Positions 1 to 6,718 of a stretch of DNA of 31,642 nt are shown piece after piece. The notes beneath the pieces were generated by a model. It was given only the letters and a program-made list of their open reading frames with translations, ran no database searches and was not told the DNA's origin. A program made the translations under genes and the position numbers. This DNA comes from a virus: IMG/VR virus record IMGVR_UViG_3300010885_031497, positions 1-31,642 of that record; one strand, written 5' to 3'. The number at the start of each line of letters is the position of its first letter. Position 1 is the stretch's first letter.

Positions 1-141
1 ACAGAAACCCAGATTGCGCTCAGCATTATGGTACAGAGGGGCCCAGTATACCCACTGTGCATTGCCGCCTTGAAACTGATGTAATATGGCTTCAGTGGGC
101 TGGCCGCAGTGGCTACAGGGTTGACCCTGTGCCCACTCCAT
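1..141 (-). CDS. Partial gene, zinc-ribbon-like N-terminus (cut by window edge)
   Basis: On the minus strand an open frame runs off the left edge. From the ATG at 141 it reads 47 codons without a stop. The start of the protein carries a Cys-x-x-Cys-Gly pair (C9 and C12, in CSHCGQP), typical of one knuckle of a zinc ribbon, followed by an aromatic-rich stretch (QWVYWAPLYHN). The partner cysteines would lie outside the window. It follows the Sm-like gene by about 30 bases, in the same direction. The start is uncertain: in-frame GTG (156) and TTG (171) codons lie upstream and no candidate has a good ribosome site. No function can be assigned. Confidence 0.55.
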   Translation of the reverse strand, partial: MEWAQGQPCSHCGQPTEAILHQFQGGNAQWVYWAPLYHNAERNLGFC

Positions 142-173
142 GGTCTTGCTGGGCACGGGATTGGAGGGATATC

Positions 174-509
174 TCAAATTTTGAGGCCGTTGCTTCCGCT
201 GGATATTGCCAAACCAGTGGTCTGGCTGAGATAGCTCTTTTTCACGCCTTCTTCGGTTGGTGCAATGAACATCACATTGCTCATTCCCACTTTGATCTTG
301 GCATCAACATTGACCGTGAGCACAAAACCAGGCAATAGCTGCATTCCCATCCGACCGCTCTGAGGATCCATGCTCAGTTGCACGCTTAGCGGTTTGCTCA
401 TTGTGATGCTGGCATCATCTGCTGCAACAATCTTGGTAATGATCTCTTCGCCGCTGACCATCTTTACTGTGCAGATGTCGTCAACCTTCCATGTCTTTTC
501 TAGTAACAT
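174..509 (-). CDS. Sm/Hfq-like small beta-barrel protein, function unknown
   Basis: The 111-residue product begins with a run of the form V-x-M-V-S-G-E-E-I-I-T-K-I-V, then short hydrophobic strands separated by turns. This is the strand pattern of LSm-type barrels, where the first motif usually reads L-x-(S/N)-G-x-x-(I/V)-x-G-x-(V/I). Small proteins of this kind are common in T4-like aquatic phages. Whether they bind RNA is not known, and the fold here is inferred from pattern only. The ATG at 509 has a good ribosome site (AGGAG, 8 bases ahead). The gene stands about 50 bases after the cell-wall peptidase and just before the cut zinc-ribbon gene. Confidence 0.7.
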   Translation of the reverse strand: MLLEKTWKVDDICTVKMVSGEEIITKIVAADDASITMSKPLSVQLSMDPQSGRMGMQLLPGFVLTVNVDAKIKVGMSNVMFIAPTEEGVKKSYLSQTTGLAISSGSNGLKI

Positions 510-562
510 TGATATTGCTCCTGTTTAGAACAGTGTACAAGGTTACGTAACAACTCACAAGA

Positions 563-1513
563 TCAACGAGTGGGAACCTTATATCCACGTGGTAATGATT
601 GTATTATCGGTTTATTAAAATCATCAGGTACATCCCAGGCCCTACCAACAAAGGCTATCCACCGGCTGCTACCAGATTGGAAGGTGCATTGTGTCATGTT
701 GTGGCTTTGGTTGCCACCTGCGCCCTGATATACTTGTTGCTGCAGGTCTACACCTCTTATGAAAGTCACGTGATGATTACCGCGATCATCTAGATGCACT
801 ACGAGATCATTTCTACGCCATGTGCTAGGATCATTTATTGGCAGAGATGTAGCTCCGCACTTTGCTACCCATGAGGTCCTATAGCTGTCTGCTGAAAAGC
901 TAACCAATGCCTTGGCACCAGCACCTTTCAGCAACCATCCTGCAAATGCAGCACACCACGGTGTGCTATCACCTGGTCCGAGACGTTGTGCCGCTGCTAC
1001 ACCGCCGGTCTGTGCATAACAGCCGAGAATATTTTGATTGTTCCCGTTGGCTTTCCACGCTCCGCCGGCAGCTTCCTGTAGGCATTGATTTAGAAGATTC
1101 TCAACTCTGCCGAACACAGTGTCACCATTTGCCAATGGCACACCCGCTGCTGTATCTGGATTACCAGCCAAATCATTGGGATCACTGGTATTAGGGCCAG
1201 GAGGGTTGCCCTGATCCATCTTGGTAACGCCGATGCTTCCGCCTGCTACGTTATCGATTTCAACTGGATTGGCCAGGGATCCTGCAGCACTGGACTTAAA
1301 GTTGTTGATCTGTTCGGGATTTGGCGCATAGTTCTGCAGTGGTGCAGGCGGAGGTATGTTTAAGCTGCTCAACACACTGTTACCTAACTGGGCAGCGTTC
1401 CACAATGCCACCTGTTGATAATTCACAAACACTGTAGGGCTGTGATAGACATCAATGACACCGGGGTCAAAGACGTCAAGTGCCTGCGGCACTGAGCGCT
1501 GTATATATGGCAT
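563..1513 (-). CDS. NlpC/P60-type cysteine peptidase (TIGR02594-like), virion-associated cell-wall hydrolase
   Basis: This 316-residue protein probably cleaves peptide bonds in peptidoglycan during entry or lysis. The catalytic part is the C-terminal half: a Cys in TPWCAAFAGW (about residue 187) followed by His in GNHHVTFIRG (about 247-248) and a polar third position near GAGGNQSHN, the order seen in NlpC/P60 and TIGR02594 peptidases. The first 40 residues hold SPTVFVNYQQVALW, which resembles the S-P-x-V-F-V-N-G-x-x-V-A repeat of PAAR spike-tip proteins, though degenerate. Residues 50-130 are Pro/Asn/Gly-rich and look like a linker. The ATG at 1513 has AGGA about 8 bases upstream. I see no signal peptide, so a virion role is more likely than a secreted endolysin. 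Confidence 0.75.
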   Translation of the reverse strand: MPYIQRSVPQALDVFDPGVIDVYHSPTVFVNYQQVALWNAAQLGNSVLSSLNIPPPAPLQNYAPNPEQINNFKSSAAGSLANPVEIDNVAGGSIGVTKMDQGNPPGPNTSDPNDLAGNPDTAAGVPLANGDTVFGRVENLLNQCLQEAAGGAWKANGNNQNILGCYAQTGGVAAAQRLGPGDSTPWCAAFAGWLLKGAGAKALVSFSADSYRTSWVAKCGATSLPINDPSTWRRNDLVVHLDDRGNHHVTFIRGVDLQQQVYQGAGGNQSHNMTQCTFQSGSSRWIAFVGRAWDVPDDFNKPIIQSLPRGYKVPTR

Positions 1514-1517
1514 TTGT

Positions 1518-1778
1518 TTATCCTAGGTGTTTCGCGAGATCATCATAGCCGCCAATGTGCTGACCATCTAACCAAATCTGCGGCACAGTCTTAGCAGCAG
1601 GAGCAGCTTCTAACAGTGTTTCGCGGGTAGTCCAAGTTTGATTTTCACTGAGCTCTCTGTTGTCCTTGCCATTTACAGCGATGATTTTCTCTTCATAGGT
1701 GATGCCCCTATTGTCAAAAAGCATCTTGGCTCTGGTGCAATAAGGACAGCGATCTTTGGTGTAAATGATTGCATGCAT
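1518..1778 (-). CDS. Glutaredoxin
   Basis: The 86-residue product is a complete glutaredoxin. It has the dithiol active site C-P-Y-C at residues 11-14, the cis-proline loop T-V-P-Q-I near residue 65, and the G-G-Y-D-D motif that binds glutathione. Glutaredoxins pass electrons from glutathione to class I ribonucleotide reductase, and its position just after nrdA, nrdB and one glycosyltransferase fits that job. T4 uses its own thioredoxin-like NrdC in the same way. The ATG at 1778 lies 17 bases after a late-promoter-like AATAAATA, so it may be expressed late as well as from the nrd transcript. Confidence 0.93.
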   Translation of the reverse strand: MHAIIYTKDRCPYCTRAKMLFDNRGITYEEKIIAVNGKDNRELSENQTWTTRETLLEAAPAAKTVPQIWLDGQHIGGYDDLAKHLG

Positions 1779-1794
1779 TAGGTTATCCCCTGGA

Positions 1795-2487
1795 CTATTT
1801 ATTGGTGTGTTTAACGTGGCTTAGCGAGCCATCGGCATTGTTATGTATCCACACGGTACCATCTGGTATGGGCCAACCAGCGTATTCATAATGCCAAGCC
1901 CAGCGTGTGACGTACACCACTGTGGGTGCATCGCTGCGCACTATGCCCATACCAGTCTCTATCACAGCTTTGGCAAAGTATCGATCACTCCATAGGCGTT
2001 GCCCTGGTTCAACTATCCATCCTGTCATAGCAGGCAGTGCTTTGCGTGTGAGGAACCAGCTGTTGGTGTCAACCATGTTCTCACCGTTGCTTTCCACACG
2101 GTCAACATACATCTCACGATCATCTTGACTGTGTATTACCCGAGTGGCTATCACACCATCTGCACCGCTCTCCCGCAGGATGTTTACCATGAGCTCCACA
2201 TGATTGGGTTTGAGATAGCAATCAGCATCAATGAATCCCACTGCATCGTAGCCTTGGCTAAATGCACTGAGCGCACCTAATGCTCGAGGCGTTGCACCGG
2301 CATCTGCGTGAGCTTGAGGCAGCTTATAGTGATCAACATCCAGCTTTTCTACCATGGGATGCGGAATGCCATCGCTGACCAAGACGTGACGCACGTTGGT
2401 ATATGTCTGAGCAATCACGCTGTCATGGCACCTGCGCAGAGTGCGAGCATCTTCCTGGTGATAGGGAGTGATTATGGCCACTCTCAT
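1795..2487 (-). CDS. Family 2 glycosyltransferase (GT-A fold)
   Basis: The 230-residue protein starts with VAIITPYHQ and has a D-x-D metal-binding site in GFIDADC (D87/D89), preceded by a Rossmann-like nucleotide-sugar half containing HDSVIAQTY and HVLVSDG. This is the order of GT2 enzymes, which move a sugar from a nucleotide donor to an acceptor. The later region (WFLTRKALP and GQRLWSDRYF) matches the acceptor-side half. Its start codon shares a base with the nrdB stop (TGATG), so the two are translationally coupled. The target is unknown: phage DNA bases, virion proteins or host surface glycans are all possible. It is soluble, with no membrane segment. Confidence 0.85.
   Translation of the reverse strand: MRVAIITPYHQEDARTLRRCHDSVIAQTYTNVRHVLVSDGIPHPMVEKLDVDHYKLPQAHADAGATPRALGALSAFSQGYDAVGFIDADCYLKPNHVELMVNILRESGADGVIATRVIHSQDDREMYVDRVESNGENMVDTNSWFLTRKALPAMTGWIVEPGQRLWSDRYFAKAVIETGMGIVRSDAPTVVYVTRWAWHYEYAGWPIPDGTVWIHNNADGSLSHVKHTNK
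1796..1803 (-). promoter_or_regulatory. Late-promoter-like octamer AATAAATA
   Basis: The minus strand reads AATAAATA, one base from the T4 late consensus TATAAATA. It overlaps the end of the glycosyltransferase gene and lies just ahead of the glutaredoxin ATG at 1778. The short distance leaves room for only a brief leader, so it could be coincidence. Confidence 0.35.
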
Positions 2488-3590
2488 CAGAGGCTGAAAC
2501 CCTTGAAGCTGTCAGTGCCCACGTCCTGTTTAGTGCCACCACTCACATAGCTTGAGATTTCTGTTTCCTGTGGGGCCACTTGAACTTCTCCGCCGGCTAT
2601 CCACTTCTGTGTCCAAGGCAGAGGATTACTTCCTCCCTTGTACTTGCTGGGCAATCCCACGGCAGTCATGCGCTTGTTGGCGATCCATTCCACATAGTCA
2701 CCTAACAGCTGATTGTTCAGTCCGATCATGCTGCCATCCTTGAACAGATATTCTGCCCAGCGTTTTTCTTGATCCACCGCATCCTCAAACATCTTCACTG
2801 CTTCAGCTTGGCATTCTACTTCAATCTTGGCATAGTCTGGATCATCCTTGGGCAAGATCTTCAGCAGCGTTTGTGTTGATGCCAAGTGCAGGTTCTCGTC
2901 GCGTGCTATGAACTTGATGATCTTGGCATTGCCTTCCATCTTCTTGACTTCAGCAAATGCCCAGCTGCAGGCAAAGCTCACGTAGAAGCGCACGCCTTCC
3001 AAGATGTTCACGCTCATCATGCACAGCCAAATTAGCTGCTTGTGACGATATGCATCATATCCAGGTCGAGGACCGGATTGAGCCAGCAGGTTATTCATGG
3101 CAATCAGTTCGTCGTAGTATTTGCTGATATCACTTGCGCAGTCTACGATCTCAGCTATGTCCATGAGCTCATCAAAGATCTTGCTGGGATTGCTATAGAT
3201 ATTTCTGATGATATGTGTGTAGCTGCGGCTGTGTATGGTCTCGCTAAACGTCCAGGTGGTGATCCAATTTTCCAGCTCAGGCAGGCTGCAGATAGGACCA
3301 AATGCCACGCTGGGTGCACGACCTTGCACGCTGTCTAACAGTATCTGCCGCTTGAGGTTGCTGGTGAATATGTGCTGTTCGTGCGCAGTGAGATCCTTGA
3401 AGTCTTTGGCATCCTTGAAGATATCAACTTCGGTAGGTAACCAGAAAAACGATAATTGTTTTTCCGTGAGCTTGTCCAGAGTCTTGTATTTCATGGTGTC
3501 ATAGCGCTGGATGCTCACACCTCCCTGAGGATCAAGGAACGCTAGGCTCTTGGTGTGGTCCGATCGGTTAGCAACGTCAAAAACGCTCAT
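2487..3590 (-). CDS. nrdB: Ribonucleoside-diphosphate reductase class Ia, beta subunit
   Basis: NrdB carries the diiron-tyrosyl radical cofactor that drives reduction of ribonucleotides to deoxyribonucleotides for phage DNA synthesis. All the metal and radical residues can be seen by alignment with E. coli NrdB: D86, E117, H120, radical Y124, E198, E232 and H235. The flanking text (FSETIHSRSYTHIIRN and SMIGLN) is very close to the enterobacterial protein. The length, 367 residues, is normal. The C-terminus ends in F-x-G-F-S-L, the type of tail that docks into NrdA. It lies 60 bases after nrdA in the same direction and overlaps the following glycosyltransferase by one base. Confidence 0.97.
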   Translation of the reverse strand: MSVFDVANRSDHTKSLAFLDPQGGVSIQRYDTMKYKTLDKLTEKQLSFFWLPTEVDIFKDAKDFKDLTAHEQHIFTSNLKRQILLDSVQGRAPSVAFGPICSLPELENWITTWTFSETIHSRSYTHIIRNIYSNPSKIFDELMDIAEIVDCASDISKYYDELIAMNNLLAQSGPRPGYDAYRHKQLIWLCMMSVNILEGVRFYVSFACSWAFAEVKKMEGNAKIIKFIARDENLHLASTQTLLKILPKDDPDYAKIEVECQAEAVKMFEDAVDQEKRWAEYLFKDGSMIGLNNQLLGDYVEWIANKRMTAVGLPSKYKGGSNPLPWTQKWIAGGEVQVAPQETEISSYVSGGTKQDVGTDSFKGFSL

Positions 3591-3623
3591 GATTGTTTCC
3601 TCATCTGTATGTGTTAATTATGT

Positions 3624-3651
3624 AGCAGGTAGCTTTGGTTGCCAACCTGCT
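3624..3651 (-). other. Hairpin between nrdA and nrdB
   Basis: The minus strand can fold AGCAGG with CCTGCT, and inside it TTGG with CCAA. It starts at the nrdA stop codon and is not followed by a run of T. It could be a weak terminator or a message-stability element that sets the NrdA to NrdB ratio. The outer stem is only 6 bp with a bulge. Confidence 0.35.
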
Positions 3652-5966
3652 TAAATGGTGCAGCTTTCGCAGTCAGCTTCATCGATGGGCGGCAACTCAG
3701 CAGGATCATCGGACATCATCTTAGTGACGTTGATCTCGCCCTGACCATCGTAAGTCTGAAAATAATAAAGCTGCTTGCCGCCGTACTTATAGAACATCAA
3801 CAAGTGGCCCAGCATCTCGCTGAGTGGGATCTTATCATCTTGATAATGCTGCGGATTATAAGATGTATTCACTGATATGCCTTGGTCAATGTACTTCTGC
3901 AGCACTGCACATATCTTGAGATAGCCTTCCGGACTGGTCTGATCCCAGAGCAGCTCGTATTTGTTCTTGAGCCTGCGGAACTCCGGAACAACCTGCTTGA
4001 GCACACCATGCTTGCTCTGTTTAATGCTGATCAAGCTGCGGGGTGGTTCGATGCCGTTGGTGGCATTAGCTATTTGCGCTGATGTTTCTGCGGGCATCAC
4101 TGCCATCAGCGTGCTATTACGGATGCCAACTACCTGCAGGTCTTCACGCAACTCTGCCCACGGCATGCGCTCCACATGTGGTACCAACTCGTCAATATCA
4201 CGCTTGCGTGTGTCAATAGGAACGATGCCATGCCCATACTTGGTTTCCTCACTCTTACAGCAAGCACCCTTGGTGCGTGCCAAATCCACCGAAGCTTTGA
4301 TCAAATAATAGCTCATGGCTTCCATGTATTCATCAACCAATGGCAGTGCTGCTGGATCGCTGTAGCTCACACCATTCTTGGCCAGCCAGTAAGCAAAATT
4401 GATGATTCCAATACCCAGCGGGCGGCGGTTCATGGTGCTGCGATAGGCTGCTTTCACGGGATAAGTTTGGTAATCAAGCAGATTGTCCAGTGCCATCACT
4501 GCCAGCTTGCAGGGCTTTTCAAAGTCAGCAGGGCTGCGTATGTTTCCCCAATTGATGGCACTGAGAGTGCAGAGGCTGATCTCGCCTTCTTCGTCATTGA
4601 AATCATTCAGAGGTTTGGTAGGCAAGTCAATCTCAGCACAGAGGTTGCTCTGCTTTATTGGAGCAATGCTTTCAATGAACGCACCGTGTTGGTTGGCATT
4701 GTCCACGTTCTGTAGATAGATACGGCCTGTGTCTTTGCGTTCCTGCATGAAGCTACTGAACAAATCAATGGCCTTGACTGTCTTCTTGCGCAGCTTTCTG
4801 TTCTTTTCAGCAGTCTCATACAACGCACGGAACCGATCTTGATCAGCAAAGAACGCATCATATAATCCTGGCACATCGCTGGGTGAGAACAGTGTGATAT
4901 CTCCGCCTTGTATCAGGCGCTCGTAGAATAGCTTGCTGAACTGTACACCGTAATCCATGTGGCGCACGCGATTGTCTTCTGTGCCGCGGTTGTTCTTGAG
5001 AACCAGCATCTCTTCAACTTCCAGATGCCAGATAGGATAGTAAAGTGTAGCTGCACCATTGCGTACACCACCCTGTGAGCAAGAACGGGTGGCCGCCTGG
5101 AACAGCTTATAGAACGGTACCACGCCTGTGTGGCTGGCATCACCGTTCCTGATTGGAGAACCAATAGCACGAATAGACCCAGCACCTATGCCAATCCCAG
5201 CCTTTTGGCTTACATATTTGACCACTGCGCTGGCAGTGGCATTGATGCTGTCTAGGCTGTCCCCAGTTTCGATCAACACGCAGCTACTGAACTGGCGCTG
5301 CGGTGTGCGCACACCTGCCATAATAGGCGTGGGCAAGCTGATGTCATGCCTGCTGATAGCATCGTAATAATCGTGTATAACGTTCAATCTCGTGGGCTTA
5401 TCATGGCGAATGAACAGCGTGGCTGCGATCAGGGCATACGCCATCTGGGGAGTTTCTTTGATCTCGCCGGTCACACGGTTCTGCACCAGATACTTGCCGC
5501 GCATCTGTTCCATGGCCACATAGGTAAGACTGGCATCGCGCTCGTGATCGATAAAGCGATTGATTGCGTCCCACTCAGCTTCTGTGTATTCTTCTAGCAG
5601 TTGTGCGTCATAGAAGCCGTCAGCAACGTTCTTTTTGATGAGATTCAGTATGTGCCACGGTTTATAGTTACCGTAGACTTCTTTGCGCAGATGATAGTTG
5701 ACCAAACGTCCAGCAACATACTGATAGTTGGGTGTTTCTTCGCTGATCAGATCAGCTGCGGCCTTGATCAGCGTTTCCTGCAGGTCCTGTGTCTTGATAC
5801 CGTTATAGAACTGGATCTGGCTGCGGATCTCAACTTCACTGGCACTGACTCCTTGGATACCCTCAGTTGCCCAGAACACTACCTTGTGTAGTTTTTCAAT
5901 GTTCAGTGGCTCCTTGCTACCATTACGTTTGGTTACCAGTATCTCGTTTTTAGGTGAAGTGGCCAT
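3651..5966 (-). CDS. nrdA: Ribonucleoside-diphosphate reductase class Ia, alpha subunit
   Basis: NrdA is the catalytic subunit that reduces NDPs to dNDPs. Numbered from the ATG at 5966 (771 residues), it has an N-terminal ATP-cone (LVTKRNGSKEPLN onwards), the redox pair C229 and C466, the thiyl radical C443 with N441 and E445 (SNLCAEI), the radical-relay tyrosines Y734-Y735 (LYYFQT) and a C-terminal reducible pair in CESC. The tail pair is C-x-x-C, whereas E. coli NrdA has four residues between its cysteines. Start choice: ATG 5966 has AAAGAG 6 bases upstream; ATG 5972 and TTG 6020 are in frame but have poorer sites. Sequence similarity to proteobacterial and T4 NrdA is high throughout. Confidence 0.97.
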   Translation of the reverse strand: MATSPKNEILVTKRNGSKEPLNIEKLHKVVFWATEGIQGVSASEVEIRSQIQFYNGIKTQDLQETLIKAAADLISEETPNYQYVAGRLVNYHLRKEVYGNYKPWHILNLIKKNVADGFYDAQLLEEYTEAEWDAINRFIDHERDASLTYVAMEQMRGKYLVQNRVTGEIKETPQMAYALIAATLFIRHDKPTRLNVIHDYYDAISRHDISLPTPIMAGVRTPQRQFSSCVLIETGDSLDSINATASAVVKYVSQKAGIGIGAGSIRAIGSPIRNGDASHTGVVPFYKLFQAATRSCSQGGVRNGAATLYYPIWHLEVEEMLVLKNNRGTEDNRVRHMDYGVQFSKLFYERLIQGGDITLFSPSDVPGLYDAFFADQDRFRALYETAEKNRKLRKKTVKAIDLFSSFMQERKDTGRIYLQNVDNANQHGAFIESIAPIKQSNLCAEIDLPTKPLNDFNDEEGEISLCTLSAINWGNIRSPADFEKPCKLAVMALDNLLDYQTYPVKAAYRSTMNRRPLGIGIINFAYWLAKNGVSYSDPAALPLVDEYMEAMSYYLIKASVDLARTKGACCKSEETKYGHGIVPIDTRKRDIDELVPHVERMPWAELREDLQVVGIRNSTLMAVMPAETSAQIANATNGIEPPRSLISIKQSKHGVLKQVVPEFRRLKNKYELLWDQTSPEGYLKICAVLQKYIDQGISVNTSYNPQHYQDDKIPLSEMLGHLLMFYKYGGKQLYYFQTYDGQGEINVTKMMSDDPAELPPIDEADCESCTI

Positions 5967-6027
5967 GATCATCTCTTTATCTTTCCCTGCTATTGTATGG
6001 TGGACAGTCGCTTTCAGCAACAGGTAT

Positions 6028-6055
6028 ATTTAACGCCAATCCTGGTTTATGACAA
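6028..6055 (-). promoter_or_regulatory. Candidate sigma70-type promoter for nrdA (proximal)
   Basis: The minus strand reads TTGTCA, 16 bases, then TTAAAT, about 60-90 bases ahead of the nrdA ATG. The -35 is 5 of 6 and the -10 is 4 of 6 against the E. coli consensus. No late-type octamer is present here, which fits early or middle expression of nrdA. Confidence 0.35.
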
Positions 6056-6177
6056 ACCTATGATACCAATAAAAACCCAATAAATCCTTGGAAAAATTAC
6101 CATTATTTGGCAGATTTTTGACAAAATCAGCTGTGAGCATCCAACCTGTTAACTATTTGTCAGTTGTCCAATATTGG
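6044..6177. repeat. Cluster of inverted repeats with a TTTGTCA core in the nrdA upstream region
   Basis: The roughly 240-base non-coding stretch 5967-6205 is AT-rich. It holds GGTTT-ATGAC-AAACC (6044-6058), GATTTT-TGAC-AAAATC (6113-6128) and AACT-ATTTGTC-AGTT (6151-6165). Each is centred on TGACAAA or its complement TTTGTCA. A separate perfect palindrome CCAATATTGG lies at 6168-6177. The elements could be operators over the nrdA promoters or origin-type iterons. I see no gene in this stretch. Confidence 0.5.
6096..6124 (-). promoter_or_regulatory. Candidate sigma70-type promoter for nrdA (distal)
   Basis: A second TTGTCA on the minus strand is followed after 17 bases by GGTAAT. It repeats the -35 word of the proximal candidate, so the two could be tandem promoters. 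The -10 is 4 of 6. Confidence 0.28.
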
Positions 6178-6205
6178 CTTGAAATCTTTGCTTTATATTG
6201 CGGCA

Positions 6206-6703
6206 TTAGTCGCAATGGGAACTAGCACTAACCACGCCAATCTCCTCCACACAGCGTTTACGCAAATTATATTTGTACCTATGCATGACATGCAGATCTG
6301 GTATTGAGTCAAGGTCTACCACAGCATTGTGGTTGTAACCAATTATCCACTGCCCGTCGATCACACAAACCAAACCTTCCCAAGATAGGCGAGGTTGACG
6401 CATCATGGCTAGAGTTATATCCATATTCTTAATGGCATCATCGTTGCTCAGCAATATGGTATAGAACATTCCCAAGCTGATACTGTTCTTATCCAATATT
6501 TTTGTGTCCAATAATGTCCACGGATCTGGCCAACTTGCAGGATCCATATAATCCAAATACGGCTTGCTGATCGGAGCTTGGTTCCAAAACACTAGGATCA
6601 ACTGTAGTTGGGTTAGGAGATCTGCGGAACCATTTAGAGAAGTCCGAAGATCTTTCCAAGACTGTCTCAGCTGTTGGGGATGCGATAGGAAAGGATTATG
6701 CAT
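6206..6703 (-). CDS. Conserved-looking phage protein of unknown function
   Basis: The 165-residue product opens with HPQQLRQSWKDLRTSLN and is followed by a helical QLQLILVFWNQAP segment and Trp/Pro-rich loops (DPASWPDPWTLL). The C-terminal half has beta character and includes CVIDGQWIIGYNHNAVVDL. There is no signal peptide, membrane span or catalytic motif that I recognise. It follows the tailspike gene after 15 bases in the same direction, so it may assist or decorate the tail. The ATG at 6703 has a short AGG site only 3-4 bases away. Confidence 0.75.
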   Translation of the reverse strand: MHNPFLSHPQQLRQSWKDLRTSLNGSADLLTQLQLILVFWNQAPISKPYLDYMDPASWPDPWTLLDTKILDKNSISLGMFYTILLSNDDAIKNMDITLAMMRQPRLSWEGLVCVIDGQWIIGYNHNAVVDLDSIPDLHVMHRYKYNLRKRCVEEIGVVSASSHCD

Positions 6704-6718
6704 TAACCTATGAGAGAT

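Noticed and set aside
57-338. Plus-strand 93-aa open frame at the left end
   Set aside because: It crosses the Sm-like gene and the zinc-ribbon partial gene on the minus strand, both of which have better composition.
4176-4715. Plus-strand 179-aa open frame
   Set aside because: Antisense to nrdA, whose frame is certain from conserved catalytic residues.
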